Of a DNA stretch of 64,000 bases, positions 8,378 to 17,892 are shown piece by piece. The DNA is from UJ101 sp047975265 (GTDB lineage: Bacteria > Bacteroidota > Bacteroidia > Flavobacteriales > UJ101): positions 1 to 64,000 of the forward strand of contig JBKEDE010000010.1 in the NCBI GenBank assembly GCA_047975265.1, in the 5' to 3' direction. The position numbers and the translations under genes are program-made. Below the pieces are notes generated by a model. The model was not told the DNA's origin. It saw only the letters and a program-made list of their open reading frames with translations, and made no database searches. Position 1 is the stretch's first letter; every line of letters begins with the position of its first letter.

Positions 8378-9013
8378 GTGCCTATTGTTTATGAAATAAG
8401 AAGAAAACACACTCATGTTGTGGTCTGGGAAGTTTCGGAAACCAACGAGAAACTTCTTCAAATGCTTGATTTAGATACTGAAAAACAATCCAAATTCGAT
8501 ACGCTCACCGATAAAAGAAAACGAGAATATTTAGGAATCCGAGCTTGTTTTCATTATTTAAGTATAGAAGGAGATATTTTGTATGAAGAATCGGGGAAAC
8601 CTTATATAAAAAGCAATCACCACATTAGTATTTCACATTCATGGGGAAAAGTAGCTTTTACAATCAGTAAATTTGCTGTAGGAATTGATATAGAAAAGAA
8701 CCGTCCTCAAAAAATTCGTAATATTCAACATAAATTTATCCGAAAAGATGAGGAATCTTTTATAGAAGAACAAAAATTAGACGATTATTTGCACGTTATT
8801 TGGGGAATTAAAGAATCACAATATAAATTACATGATGGAAATCTCTGGAGCTTTTTAAACCATTACCGCGTACAATCTTTCCAATACAATCGCGACGATA
8901 AAGTTATTTGTGAAATTATTGATAAAGAGCATCATACGCAATATTATACAGCATATTATGAGCGTATTAAAGATGGATTTTATTTAATTTATGTTTTAGA
9001 TAATATTTTATGA
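8378..9013 (+). CDS. 4'-phosphopantetheinyl transferase, Sfp-like
   Basis: Proteins of this family move the phosphopantetheine arm of CoA onto a serine of carrier proteins. The 211-residue product carries both magnesium-binding signatures: GIDIEKNRP (about residues 106-114) and WGIKESQYK (about 146-154). The ISISHSWGKVAF segment before them is also typical. It is shorter than the two-domain Sfp archetype but normal for Flavobacteriia. The start is GTG at 8378; no ATG is better placed. The stop overlaps the pnuC ATG (ATGA), so the two are translationally coupled. The carrier-protein substrate is unknown. Confidence 0.85.
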   Translation: MPIVYEIRRKHTHVVVWEVSETNEKLLQMLDLDTEKQSKFDTLTDKRKREYLGIRACFHYLSIEGDILYEESGKPYIKSNHHISISHSWGKVAFTISKFAVGIDIEKNRPQKIRNIQHKFIRKDEESFIEEQKLDDYLHVIWGIKESQYKLHDGNLWSFLNHYRVQSFQYNRDDKVICEIIDKEHHTQYYTAYYERIKDGFYLIYVLDNIL

Positions 9014-9705
9014 CGGAATGGATCGATTACCTCGTAAAACCTTATGAAAGCTACTCTTATACACAAATCTGTTTAGAAATTATTGCTACTTTTTTCGGTT
9101 TGTTGAGCGTTATATTTTCTATGTTAAAAAAAGTATGGGTTTTCCCTACCGGTATGATTTCAACGGCTATTTATGTCTATTTATTATTTAATTGGGGATT
9201 GTATGGCGATACCATGATTAATGCTTATTATTTTATCATGAGCGTTTACGGATGGTATTTTTGGATGTATGGTGTTGAAGAACACGAGGCTTCAGTTTCA
9301 ATCATGAATCGTGATGAAAAAAAACAAGCTGTATACCTCTTTTTTTCAACCATTGTTTTCGTATTATTTGTTTATTATTTTAAGCCTTATATTGAAAATG
9401 GATTTGAAAGTAGCTCATTAGCCCGTTTAACTTTTCAATACGATTGGATTCAATGTGTAGACGCTGTTACAACCGCCATTTTTTTTGTAGGAATGTGGTT
9501 AATGGCTCGAAAAAAAGTAGAAAATTGGTTATTTTGGATTGTTGGAGATTTGATTTCTGTACCAATGTATTTGGTTAAAGGTTACGGAATTACGGCAGGA
9601 CAATACTTTGTTTTTATCATTCCTGCCGTTATAGGATTTATTTTTTGGTATCGAGATTATAAAAAAACGAAAAATCATTTAATAATTAATATTAATCAGC
9701 TATAA
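9010..9705 (+). CDS. pnuC: Nicotinamide riboside transporter PnuC
   Basis: An integral membrane protein of 231 residues with about seven hydrophobic segments. It moves nicotinamide riboside into the cell for NAD salvage. Family features are the opening ICLEIIATFFGLLSVIFS, the WVFPTGMISTAIYVYLLF segment, the YYFIMSVYGWYFW motif, and the C-terminal WIVGDLISVPMY with the conserved Trp/Asp. It overlaps the preceding phosphopantetheinyl transferase gene by four bases. No NadR or NiaR-type regulator is nearby. Confidence 0.92.
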   Translation: MTEWIDYLVKPYESYSYTQICLEIIATFFGLLSVIFSMLKKVWVFPTGMISTAIYVYLLFNWGLYGDTMINAYYFIMSVYGWYFWMYGVEEHEASVSIMNRDEKKQAVYLFFSTIVFVLFVYYFKPYIENGFESSSLARLTFQYDWIQCVDAVTTAIFFVGMWLMARKKVENWLFWIVGDLISVPMYLVKGYGITAGQYFVFIIPAVIGFIFWYRDYKKTKNHLIININQL

Positions 9706-9743
9706 ATTTTGATAAAATGATAGAAAATTTAGCTTATACGGAT

Positions 9744-9781
9744 AATACGTAATACAACACGGATGTTTATTATTACGTATT
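9744..9781 (+). terminator. Hairpin after pnuC
   Basis: An 11-bp perfect stem (AATACGTAATA / TATTACGTATT) with a 16-base loop lies 40 bases after the pnuC stop. The following bases are AT-rich but not a clean T-run. It probably ends the proC-pnuC unit. Confidence 0.5.
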
Positions 9782-9803
9782 TCATATATTGGTAAAAATT
9801 TAA

Positions 9804-9983
9804 AATATAGCATTATTTAGCCTTTGCTCTTATCTTACTAAAAGTTTAAATGAGCTCATTAAGATACCGAACCGAACAATAGGTGGCGGTATTGTTCTAC
9901 CCGAAACATCTGAATCAGAAAAGGATATCATCCAGTTTATGAAGTTTGTTTATATCGCTTCTGGGGTCGTCTATATTGGCTGA
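9804..9983 (+). pseudogene. Possible remnant ORF, no start codon, unrecognised
   Basis: An open frame of 59 codons lies between two stops with no usable ATG, GTG or TTG near its 5' end. The translation includes LNELIKIPNRTIGGGIVLPE and ends in a hydrophobic FMKFVYIASGVVYIG, which reads like the C-terminal part of a small membrane protein. No family was recognised. It may be a decayed gene tail or chance; the flanking bases up to 10153 hold nothing else. Confidence 0.3.
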
Positions 9984-10153
9984 AAATAGACTTGAATTTA
10001 CTTGTTGTTTTCAACAATATTTAATGTATTAATTATCAGTACAATATACGGATAATTTATTTGAAAAACAACGGTTATTTCACTAAATATCAAATAATTG
10101 ACAACATTTTTTTATCATAGGTGTGGGAAAATGTATGAGTTTGCCCTGAGTTT

Positions 10154-13009
10154 TTAATACCAGCCTCGCCTTAAATAGTTAACAGCTTGTTGAAAATTAG
10201 GTTTGAAAACAAAGCGGATTCGCTCAAAATAGCTTTTGTTTTTTAAGGCAGGTTCAAATCCTAAGGAAGACTGAACAGGAAAATAAAATTCGAGAAAATC
10301 AGGAATTAATTTCAATCGAATTCCTGAATCGTATCGAAATTGAGTGGATTTGTATTTATTTTTAAAAATCCCAACATCTCCGTAAACAGAAAACCTCCAC
10401 CAAATATCTGTTTCTAAATTTGTTGTAAGCATCCATTGGTTTGCTTTTTCACGAAAGTCAGATTTAAAACCACCCTCTGCCAAAACGTATTCTTGACTTA
10501 ACAAACCGGTTGTTTCAGATCTTCCATAAAGTTGATAATCAAACATATAGTCGTTAATTCGATTTAATCCAAAATCAAAGTAATTGCTTGCGGTATTGTT
10601 GTGGTAAAAATAACCTCCAAAAATTCGAGCTCCAAAAAGTTTTTTTGAAGCAAAACGCCTTCGATAATAAGCTGTTCCGAAAAATTTTCCAAAAGTTTTA
10701 TTTTGGTGTAAACTTATAAAATAAGATAATTCATTGATTTTATTGTTGTTACTATGATGAAACGATGGATTAAATATGTTGTATTGGTATTCATCTTCAT
10801 TGACTATCGTATTTAAAGGAGCTTCCTTGTCTAAATAATTAAGCCTGAAACTCAGTAAGTTGTTAATTTCAGATCGTTGGTATTTTCTTTTGAATTTCAA
10901 ATGAATACCCGGTCCTGTTTGAAAGTATGATAAACCTTTGTCGTAATGATAATAAGAAAATCCACCGGTCAATTGAATTTGTTCAAACACAGCAGAGGAT
11001 TCTCGAGGATATATGGAATAACTACCGCTTACACTACCAGTTAATCGACTGGTTCCAAAACTATATTGAGGCGACAGGGAAAAATTAAACCGTTTGTTAA
11101 TTAACGTTTTATTGTACAAACGCATTCCTAGAAGTACTTTATCATAGTTATTCCATTTAACAACAGGAAGAAAAAATAATTGTGCATACTTAGGATCTTG
11201 AACATCCATTAAAAAGTTTAATTGTGGTGTTTTTTTATTTTTAAAAAACCCTTTTGTATTCAGGTGATTATTTAAATCATTAATTTCAGGCACAACATGT
11301 TTTTCATTAATTTCGATATGGGTGTAGTTATCATCAGGAATAAAATAGGATTGTTTCCCTTTTTTGGATTCAAACCATTTTTCATACAACAAAGTATCAT
11401 TTTCATAACCTGATATTTTAAAAGGTCCTTCGGAATCAAACTTGTTGTTTATTGTCAATTTTATCGAATCATTATGAAGATTTTTAAAGTTTTTTAGCTG
11501 AAAATCATACGGTTTCTTCGTGTTTAAATATTCGTTAAAAAACCACTCGATATTTTTTGATGTAGCGTTTTCTATACTATATTCAAAATTTTCTGTGGAA
11601 GCTCGTTTGTCGCTGTATTGGGTAAAAAAAGTTTTAAGTCCTTTATCAAAATCTTGATGGGTATAATCATTGAGATAATTAAAGCCCATACCGGTTTGAA
11701 CTCCGCTAATAATCAATTGATTAATATTTCTAAGAGAATCCAAAGGTGTTATTATTTTTTGATCCACATTTTTCCTGATGATAAACAAATTCATCAAATA
11801 ATAACGCTCTTGTAAATTGAGTTTTGAAATACGAAAAGGCTTAAGAGGCTTTATTCCAAGTAGTTTTAGATTTTCAGGAGCATCGCCCAGCAGTTTTAAA
11901 TCAGGATGATACGTTTGTAGATATTTAAACTGCATATAAATTTTTGTTCCATTTAAAATCCAATGTTCCTTTCTTTTGTTTATCAGGATTTTATTTTCGA
12001 TAAATTGGTTGGAAAATTGATTAAAAAGGTTTAATTCTTCTTGAATTTTTTTTGGAAACAATTGGATATTTATAAATCCAAAATGAATATCATCAACACC
12101 TACAAATAAATTTTTATATTGATTTCTTTTGGATAACAATATTTTTTCTTTTGGAAAATCACCCAAATACAGTTCTAAAAAATCCAATTGTTTTTGAGCA
12201 TTTTTTGAATTTATAGGAAATTCAGATTCAACAATCAAAGACTGACCGTTGTTTTTTTTAAGTGTCTTGGAATAAAAAGCATCATCAGCTTTTGAAGAAT
12301 TATCTTTTAAAATAATTTCAACATGAGATATATTTTTTCCTGTAAAAAAATGCTCTTTTTGTATGGAAAGATTTGAAATAGCATCCAAATAGGACGGATA
12401 ACTTAAATGAATCGTATAATCAGTAAAACTGTTGAACTCATCATCAAAATTTTTGTTGGAATACGGTTTTTGTTTGCCGTTTTCAAATGCGGGAATAGTG
12501 AAAAACCAGTTTTTCAGATGGTAATAATTTCCATCATTTCCGTAACGAGTAATGTCATAATCAGGAATTTTAGCGGTATAATTAAGTGAAATTTCTAATG
12601 AATCATTTGGGACTATAGGCTTCTTAGGGAAAATTTCTACAATATCATAAGCTGTAAACTGATGAGTTTCTGAAATTTTTAAATCATGAATTCCCCCACG
12701 TTTTTCATCTTTTTGAAAATACAATTTTGTTTTTCGTTTTTCAAGTTCAGATTTTGTTAAATCCGAATGCTTTGACTGATGCCCGTTAAGCCAAATAGTT
12801 AAATAAAATTTATCCAACGGTTGATGAGTTGAGTTATGAAAAACTATTTTTTGATTTACTTTAACAGAATGATTTTCAACGTCTAATTCTGCCTGAATAC
12901 GAATAGAATTTGTACGACTTTGTGAAAAAAGGATAAAACTCAAGAATCCAAAAATGATATAAAATAACTTTTGTTTCAACAGTAAATTAAAAGTTTTCTT
13001 TAATAGCAT
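10154..13009 (-). CDS. M1-peptidase-like outer membrane protein with degenerate zinc site
   Basis: A 951-residue protein with an N-terminal signal sequence (hydrophobic FYIIFGFLSFILFSQS, about residues 16-31). Residues about 35-480 resemble the M1 aminopeptidase fold (beta-sandwich start, then the catalytic-like domain). The rest, from about 590 to the end, looks like an outer-membrane beta barrel with alternating aromatic strands. The M1 zinc motif HExxH-x18-E is replaced by NQFSN at residues 330-334 and Asn at 353, so peptidase activity is not expected. It shares 23 bases with the upstream LOG gene, so the two are likely co-transcribed. It may bind peptides or act in envelope assembly, which is inference. 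Confidence 0.72.
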   Translation of the reverse strand: MLLKKTFNLLLKQKLFYIIFGFLSFILFSQSRTNSIRIQAELDVENHSVKVNQKIVFHNSTHQPLDKFYLTIWLNGHQSKHSDLTKSELEKRKTKLYFQKDEKRGGIHDLKISETHQFTAYDIVEIFPKKPIVPNDSLEISLNYTAKIPDYDITRYGNDGNYYHLKNWFFTIPAFENGKQKPYSNKNFDDEFNSFTDYTIHLSYPSYLDAISNLSIQKEHFFTGKNISHVEIILKDNSSKADDAFYSKTLKKNNGQSLIVESEFPINSKNAQKQLDFLELYLGDFPKEKILLSKRNQYKNLFVGVDDIHFGFINIQLFPKKIQEELNLFNQFSNQFIENKILINKRKEHWILNGTKIYMQFKYLQTYHPDLKLLGDAPENLKLLGIKPLKPFRISKLNLQERYYLMNLFIIRKNVDQKIITPLDSLRNINQLIISGVQTGMGFNYLNDYTHQDFDKGLKTFFTQYSDKRASTENFEYSIENATSKNIEWFFNEYLNTKKPYDFQLKNFKNLHNDSIKLTINNKFDSEGPFKISGYENDTLLYEKWFESKKGKQSYFIPDDNYTHIEINEKHVVPEINDLNNHLNTKGFFKNKKTPQLNFLMDVQDPKYAQLFFLPVVKWNNYDKVLLGMRLYNKTLINKRFNFSLSPQYSFGTSRLTGSVSGSYSIYPRESSAVFEQIQLTGGFSYYHYDKGLSYFQTGPGIHLKFKRKYQRSEINNLLSFRLNYLDKEAPLNTIVNEDEYQYNIFNPSFHHSNNNKINELSYFISLHQNKTFGKFFGTAYYRRRFASKKLFGARIFGGYFYHNNTASNYFDFGLNRINDYMFDYQLYGRSETTGLLSQEYVLAEGGFKSDFREKANQWMLTTNLETDIWWRFSVYGDVGIFKNKYKSTQFRYDSGIRLKLIPDFLEFYFPVQSSLGFEPALKNKSYFERIRFVFKPNFQQAVNYLRRGWY

Positions 13010-13700
13010 ACTTATTGTAAAAGCTTTCTATGTGGAAAACAGCTTCTTCGGGCGTATCGACAATTCTAAAAAGATTAAAATCCTTTTCAGAAATATTTCC
13101 TTCTTCCAGCAATGTATTTTTTAGCCAATCCATTAATCCTTGCCAAAATTTTGACCCAAAAAGAACAATGGGAAAACGTCCGATTTTATGTGTCTGTATT
13201 AAGGTTAAAGCCTCAAAAAGTTCATCCATAGTTCCTAAACCGCCGGGCATAACCACAAATCCTTGTGAATATTTGACAAACATAACCTTACGAACAAAGA
13301 AATAATCAAATTCAAGCCTTTTATCAAAATCAACATACGGATTTAAACCGGTTTCAAATGGAAGTTCGATTCCTAATCCAACAGATTTTCCATGCCCTTC
13401 TTTAGCACCCTTATTTCCGGCTTCCATAATGCCCGGACCGCCTCCTGTAATAATACCAAATCCTTTTTCGGTTAAAAGATGGGCTATTTTTTTTGTTTCT
13501 CTGTAATAGAGATTGTCAGGTTTAATTCTGGCAGAACCAAAAATGGAAACGCAAGGTCCGATTTCAGCCATTTTTTCAAATCCGTTTACAAATTCGCCCA
13601 TAATTTTAAACAAAGCCCACGAATCATTCGATTTGATTTCATTCCAATCTTTTGCTCTGAATTTTTCCCGAATTCTTTGATCATTTTCGTCTTGTGTCAT
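12987..13700 (-). CDS. LOG-family protein (TIGR00730 Rossmann-fold)
   Basis: A 237-residue cytoplasmic protein of the LOG / lysine-decarboxylase-like family. Members studied hydrolyse nucleotide monophosphates to free base and ribose 5-phosphate (in plants, activating cytokinins). Visible motifs are the nucleotide-binding SIFGSARIKP, GGGPGIMEAGNKGA and the family signature PGGLGTMDELFE. The first 40 residues form a charged extension typical of the longer bacterial subgroup. The 3' end overlaps the large M1-like gene. A perfect -7 box TATATTTG lies upstream on the minus strand (13725-13732). Confidence 0.85.
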   Translation of the reverse strand: MTQDENDQRIREKFRAKDWNEIKSNDSWALFKIMGEFVNGFEKMAEIGPCVSIFGSARIKPDNLYYRETKKIAHLLTEKGFGIITGGGPGIMEAGNKGAKEGHGKSVGLGIELPFETGLNPYVDFDKRLEFDYFFVRKVMFVKYSQGFVVMPGGLGTMDELFEALTLIQTHKIGRFPIVLFGSKFWQGLMDWLKNTLLEEGNISEKDFNLFRIVDTPEEAVFHIESFYNKYAIKENF

Positions 13701-13724
13701 TCTGTTTGTTTAATGATATGAAAG

Positions 13725-13732
13725 CAAATATA
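13725..13732 (-). promoter_or_regulatory. Promoter -7 box for the LOG / M1-like unit
   Basis: Minus-strand TATATTTG, a perfect TAnnTTTG match, lies 25 bases upstream of the LOG gene ATG. No TTTG is present at the -33 distance. Confidence 0.5.
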
Positions 13733-13871
13733 ACAAATTCATAACAGCCGGATGTTAAAAATACTTTTTAGGATAGAAATAATCCGAATCCGAATAAAAG
13801 ATTAGCTTATAGCATAAAAGTTCACTAAAACTCATATTTTTTAGTGATATTTGCACTGATTTTGATAAAAG

Positions 13872-14795
13872 ATGAGTAAAGAATATATATTATCTGCAAA
13901 TAAAGTATCTAAAACATACGGTCAATACAAAGCTTTAAATTCATTAAGTTTAAATATTCCAAAAGGTAAGATTTTCGGACTTTTAGGTCCGAACGGAGCG
14001 GGAAAAACAACGTTTATACGCATTATTAATCAGATTACAATGCCTGATACGGGAGAAGTTTTTTTTGACGGAGCTGTTTTAAAATCCAATCACATTGCGG
14101 AAATAGGTTATTTGCCGGAGGAAAGAGGATTGTATAAAAATATGAAAGTGGGAGAGCAGGCGTTGTATTTTGCACAATTAAAAGGATTGTCAAAAAAAGA
14201 AGCTAAGAAACGCTTGGATTTTTGGTTTGACCACTTAAAAATTTCTTCGTGGTGGAATAAAAAATTGTCTGAATTGTCGAAAGGAATGGCTCAAAAAGTT
14301 CAATTTGTTACCACCGTTTTACATCAACCTAAATTACTGATATTTGATGAACCTTTTAGTGGTTTTGATCCGGTTAATGCCGAAGTAATTAAGAATGAAA
14401 TTTTATATTTAAAAGAAAAAGGAACATCGGTTATTTTTTCAACGCATCGGATGGAATCTGTTGAAGAAATGTGCGACAAAATTGCGTTAATGAATCAAGG
14501 CAAAATTATTTTAGAAGGGAAAGTGAAAGAAATTAAAAACCGGTTTAAAAGCAATGTATATCAAATGGTGTTTAAAGATTTTGACCGATCTCAATTTGAG
14601 AAATTTCGTCATCATGCAGAAGTTCTAGAAGCAACAGAAGAAGGCACGGAATTATGGTTAAAAGTAAAACAAAAAACGGCTACTGATTTGTTATCGCAAG
14701 CTACTCAGATAGGAACTATTTCAACATTTTCAGAAATATTACCTACTATGAACGAAGTTTTTATTAATGCTGTAAACAAGGCTCAAAATGGATAA
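13872..14795 (+). CDS. natA: ABC-2 type exporter ATP-binding protein (NatA-like)
   Basis: A 307-residue ATPase with Walker A GPNGAGKTT (about residues 40-48), signature LSKGMAQKVQF, Walker B LLIFDEPFSGFDP and the H-loop STHRMES. After the ATPase domain a C-terminal stretch of about 80 residues matches the DUF4162 extension of NatA/Ycf-type exporters. Its stop overlaps the start of the permease gene by eight bases, so the two form one transporter. NatAB pumps export sodium or toxic compounds; the substrate here is not visible. Confidence 0.87.
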   Translation: MSKEYILSANKVSKTYGQYKALNSLSLNIPKGKIFGLLGPNGAGKTTFIRIINQITMPDTGEVFFDGAVLKSNHIAEIGYLPEERGLYKNMKVGEQALYFAQLKGLSKKEAKKRLDFWFDHLKISSWWNKKLSELSKGMAQKVQFVTTVLHQPKLLIFDEPFSGFDPVNAEVIKNEILYLKEKGTSVIFSTHRMESVEEMCDKIALMNQGKIILEGKVKEIKNRFKSNVYQMVFKDFDRSQFEKFRHHAEVLEATEEGTELWLKVKQKTATDLLSQATQIGTISTFSEILPTMNEVFINAVNKAQNG

Positions 14796-16089
14796 AATAT
14801 TTTTAATTATAAAACGAGAATACTTGGTTAATGTAAAAAAGAAATCTTTTTTGATTATGACTTTTTTAGCTCCGTTTTTAACTGTTCTTTTTTTGGCTGT
14901 GGTAGTGTATATCGGGCAGGCTAATAATATGAAGAAAAATATTGCTGTTATTGATGAAAGTGGACTTTTCCAAAATAAATTACACAATACGGAATACCTT
15001 GCGTTTGATTTTTTCGACTCAAAGGAAGCTATGAATTTAAAAGATTCTGTGTTTAATACCGAAACGGTTAATCTGTTGATTGAGATTCCGTCTGCAAAAG
15101 ACAGCTTATTTTCTAATTTAGATCAGGAAATCAGTTTAATCGTTAAAAATGATGTAGATATCCATACAAAGGAATATTTAACTAAAACTTTTCGAGAAAT
15201 ATTAGAAGAAAAAAGGCTGGAGGTTTTAGGGATTTCTCCGGATCATTTACAACAATCCAAATCAAAAATAAATTTTAACATCCTTAGCTTGGCAAGTAAT
15301 CAAACCGGTGATGCATCGTTGATAAAACTGAGTTTAGCATCCGGATTGGCTTATGTTGTTTTTATGTTTATTATGATTTACGGTGTTCGGGTTATGAGAA
15401 GTGTAATTGAAGAAAAAAACAGCCGTGTGGTGGAGGTTATTGTATCCTCTGTTAAACCAATGCAGTTGATGATTGGTAAAATATTGGGAATAGCGTTAGT
15501 AGCTCTTACTCAATTTGTTATATGGATTGCATTAACCTTGTTTTTAATGTTGATTTATCAATCATTGACGTTGAATAATATAGAATCTGTTCAAACATTG
15601 CAAGAAGGAATAAACAAGATTCCAAATCCGGATAGTTTGAACCAAATTATTGAGGTATTATTTCATTTAAATTATCCTTTTATTATTGTTACTTTTTTAG
15701 TATTTTTCACCTTAGGATATTTATTTTTCAGTTCTTTTTTTGCTGCTATCGGATCTGCTGTTGATAATGAAACAGAAACACAACAGTTTACATTTTTGGC
15801 TATTGCACCTTTAATGATCGGAGGGTACGGAAGTTTTACCTCTTTGATGACCAATCCTGAAGGACATGTGTTAGCGGTTTTGTCTGTATTTCCAATGACA
15901 TCGCCTGTGGCTATGGTTATTCGAAGCCCGTACGAAGTTCCCGTTTGGCAATGGATTTTAGCTATTGTTTTATTAGCCGGAGCAACGGTCGGAATGATTT
16001 ATATTGCTGCAAAAATATATAGAACAGGAATATTAATGTACGGAAAAAAAGCCTCTTTTAAAGAGCTTTATAAATGGCTTAAATATTAA
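14788..16089 (+). CDS. natB: ABC-2 type exporter permease (NatB-like)
   Basis: A 433-residue membrane protein with one N-terminal transmembrane segment (FLIMTFLAPFLTVLFLAVVV, about residues 23-42), an extracytoplasmic domain of about 130 residues, and five or six C-terminal segments. The motif EEKNSRVVEVIVSSVKP after the second segment is characteristic of ABC-2 / NatB permeases. Overlap with the ATPase gene shows they act together. A mechanosensitive channel gene follows 28 bases later on the same strand. Confidence 0.87.
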   Translation: MDKIFLIIKREYLVNVKKKSFLIMTFLAPFLTVLFLAVVVYIGQANNMKKNIAVIDESGLFQNKLHNTEYLAFDFFDSKEAMNLKDSVFNTETVNLLIEIPSAKDSLFSNLDQEISLIVKNDVDIHTKEYLTKTFREILEEKRLEVLGISPDHLQQSKSKINFNILSLASNQTGDASLIKLSLASGLAYVVFMFIMIYGVRVMRSVIEEKNSRVVEVIVSSVKPMQLMIGKILGIALVALTQFVIWIALTLFLMLIYQSLTLNNIESVQTLQEGINKIPNPDSLNQIIEVLFHLNYPFIIVTFLVFFTLGYLFFSSFFAAIGSAVDNETETQQFTFLAIAPLMIGGYGSFTSLMTNPEGHVLAVLSVFPMTSPVAMVIRSPYEVPVWQWILAIVLLAGATVGMIYIAAKIYRTGILMYGKKASFKELYKWLKY

Positions 16090-16117
16090 ATGAATCGATT
16101 TTAAAATAGTAAAAACC

Positions 16118-16975
16118 ATGAAAGATTTCTTAGGATATGTCCTTTTTGTAAACGGAGAGATAAAAATTACCGTTTGGAAAGTTATAACAGCATGTTTAAC
16201 GATGGGAGCAGCTATTTTGTTTTTCAAAGTGGTAAAATCGTTTGTAGAAAAGAAATTTGGAAATCTGAATCCTGAAAGCTATGCCAAATTCAAAACCCTG
16301 TACAAAATTGTTAAATATGCTGTATATGTTATTGTCGTTCTGGGTATTTTGAAAAGTTTTGGAGTAAACATGGATATGCTCTTGGCCGGTTCGGCAGCAT
16401 TGTTTGTCGGATTAGGAATGGGAATGCAGCAATTTTTCATGGATTTCATTTCCGGAATTATGATTTTGTTTGATGAAACCTTATCTGCAGGAGATATTAT
16501 CCAGATTGAAGATCAAGTCGGTAGAGTGGAACACATTAATTTTAGAACAACGGTTATGATTACGCGAGACGACCGTGTAGTTGTTATCCCAAACCATAAA
16601 TTTTTATCAGAATATTTATATAACTGGACTCAAAATTCACATATCACAAGGTTTCATTTGTCCGTTGGAGTAGCCTACGGTACGGATACAAGATTAGTTG
16701 CTGATTTGTTAAAAAAAGTGGCGTTAGAACATTCTCATGTGGAAAATAAACCGGATCCGGTGGTTATTTTCAATGAATTTGGAGACAGTTCTTTGGATTT
16801 TCAGTTATTTTTTTATACCGGACAACCTTTACGAGCACCTAAAATCAAAAGTGATTTACGCTTTATGATTGACAAGGAATTTAGAACACATAATATATCG
16901 ATTCCTTTTCCTCAAAGAGATTTACATATTATATCGCCTTCGTCAGACAATACAAATCATCCTATAAAATTCTAA
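16118..16975 (+). CDS. mscS: Small-conductance mechanosensitive channel, MscS family
   Basis: A channel that opens under membrane tension and protects against hypo-osmotic shock. The 285-residue protein has three N-terminal transmembrane segments; the third is the pore helix with the Gly/Ala-rich pattern AGSAALFVGLGMGMQQFFMD. The beta domain follows with GDIIQIEDQVGRVEHINFRTT and VVIPNHKFLSE, then the alpha/beta cytosolic cage domain to a C-terminal IPFPQRDLHI. Length matches MscS. Gaps of about 20-28 bases on both sides suggest it belongs to the natAB-barrel-regulator gene run. Confidence 0.92.
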   Translation: MKDFLGYVLFVNGEIKITVWKVITACLTMGAAILFFKVVKSFVEKKFGNLNPESYAKFKTLYKIVKYAVYVIVVLGILKSFGVNMDMLLAGSAALFVGLGMGMQQFFMDFISGIMILFDETLSAGDIIQIEDQVGRVEHINFRTTVMITRDDRVVVIPNHKFLSEYLYNWTQNSHITRFHLSVGVAYGTDTRLVADLLKKVALEHSHVENKPDPVVIFNEFGDSSLDFQLFFYTGQPLRAPKIKSDLRFMIDKEFRTHNISIPFPQRDLHIISPSSDNTNHPIKF

Positions 16976-16996
16976 GTAACTAAAAACGATTAAAAC

Positions 16997-17878
16997 ATGA
17001 GAACCATTATTTTATTATTAGCATTATTTACAGGTATTATAATTTCTGCCCAGTTTGGAAATCAGTATGATCTGGATATTCGAGGAAGAATAGTAGGTGA
17101 TAGCGGTAGCGATGCCTCTTTTCAAACCATCGGAATCAGTAAAAATCTTTTTAAAGTACCTCTTAAAAAAGGAAAACAAGGAATTATTAAGGTAGGGATA
17201 GATTATGATTACGCCCATATAAATTTTAATATAAATCATGAAATTTTAAAAAAAATTGAAAACTTTCACAATATTGGATTAACATTAGGCTATTTAAGAA
17301 AAATTAGCCAAAAATGGAGCTTAATTGGAGGTATAATTCCTCAGCTAAACTCTAACTTTACAGACGGTATAAAAGGAGATGATTTTTACCTGAACGCCTT
17401 TGCTTTATTAAATTATTCTTGGTCTGAAAATTCCCGATTGTCGTTCGGGTTGGCTTATTCCAACACTTTAGGGTATCCGACACCTATTCCGGTAATAAAT
17501 TATTGGAAACGCTTCAATGAGAAATGGGAAATGGGGTTAGGTTTTCCAAGAACAAGCGTAACACGGAGTTTAAACCTCAAATCAAAATTAATAGGATACG
17601 CCGAATTGCAAGGTTATAACGGAAACATAAGTAGAAACGTTCAACCATCACTAACTACTTTCCCTTTAATTCAAGAAGCAGAACGCATAAGTTACCGTGA
17701 TATTATTATGGGCGTAGAATACCGCTATCAAGTCAAAAAATTTCAGTTAAGAGTTAACGGAGGTTATACCATTGATCGAAACTTCGAACTTCAAAACTCA
17801 GATAATGGCACGGCTTATGAATTTAATATGGAAAATAATTTTAACTTTGGTATTGGTTTAGGGTTTAATTTTAAGTAA
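16997..17878 (+). CDS. Outer-membrane beta-barrel protein, DUF6268-like
   Basis: A 293-residue protein with a signal peptide (IILLLALFTGIIISAQ, about residues 4-19). The rest is made of alternating polar and aromatic strands such as FNLGLTL-type and FGLAYSNTLGY segments, ending in FNFGIGLGFNFK with the terminal aromatic typical of outer-membrane insertion. The pattern fits the Bacteroidetes DUF6268 group of unknown function. It lies between the MscS and sigma-54 activator genes with gaps of 21 and 14 bases, so co-transcription is likely. No ligand can be inferred. Confidence 0.68.
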   Translation: MRTIILLLALFTGIIISAQFGNQYDLDIRGRIVGDSGSDASFQTIGISKNLFKVPLKKGKQGIIKVGIDYDYAHINFNINHEILKKIENFHNIGLTLGYLRKISQKWSLIGGIIPQLNSNFTDGIKGDDFYLNAFALLNYSWSENSRLSFGLAYSNTLGYPTPIPVINYWKRFNEKWEMGLGFPRTSVTRSLNLKSKLIGYAELQGYNGNISRNVQPSLTTFPLIQEAERISYRDIIMGVEYRYQVKKFQLRVNGGYTIDRNFELQNSDNGTAYEFNMENNFNFGIGLGFNFK

Positions 17879-17892
17879 AACAAATTTGTACA

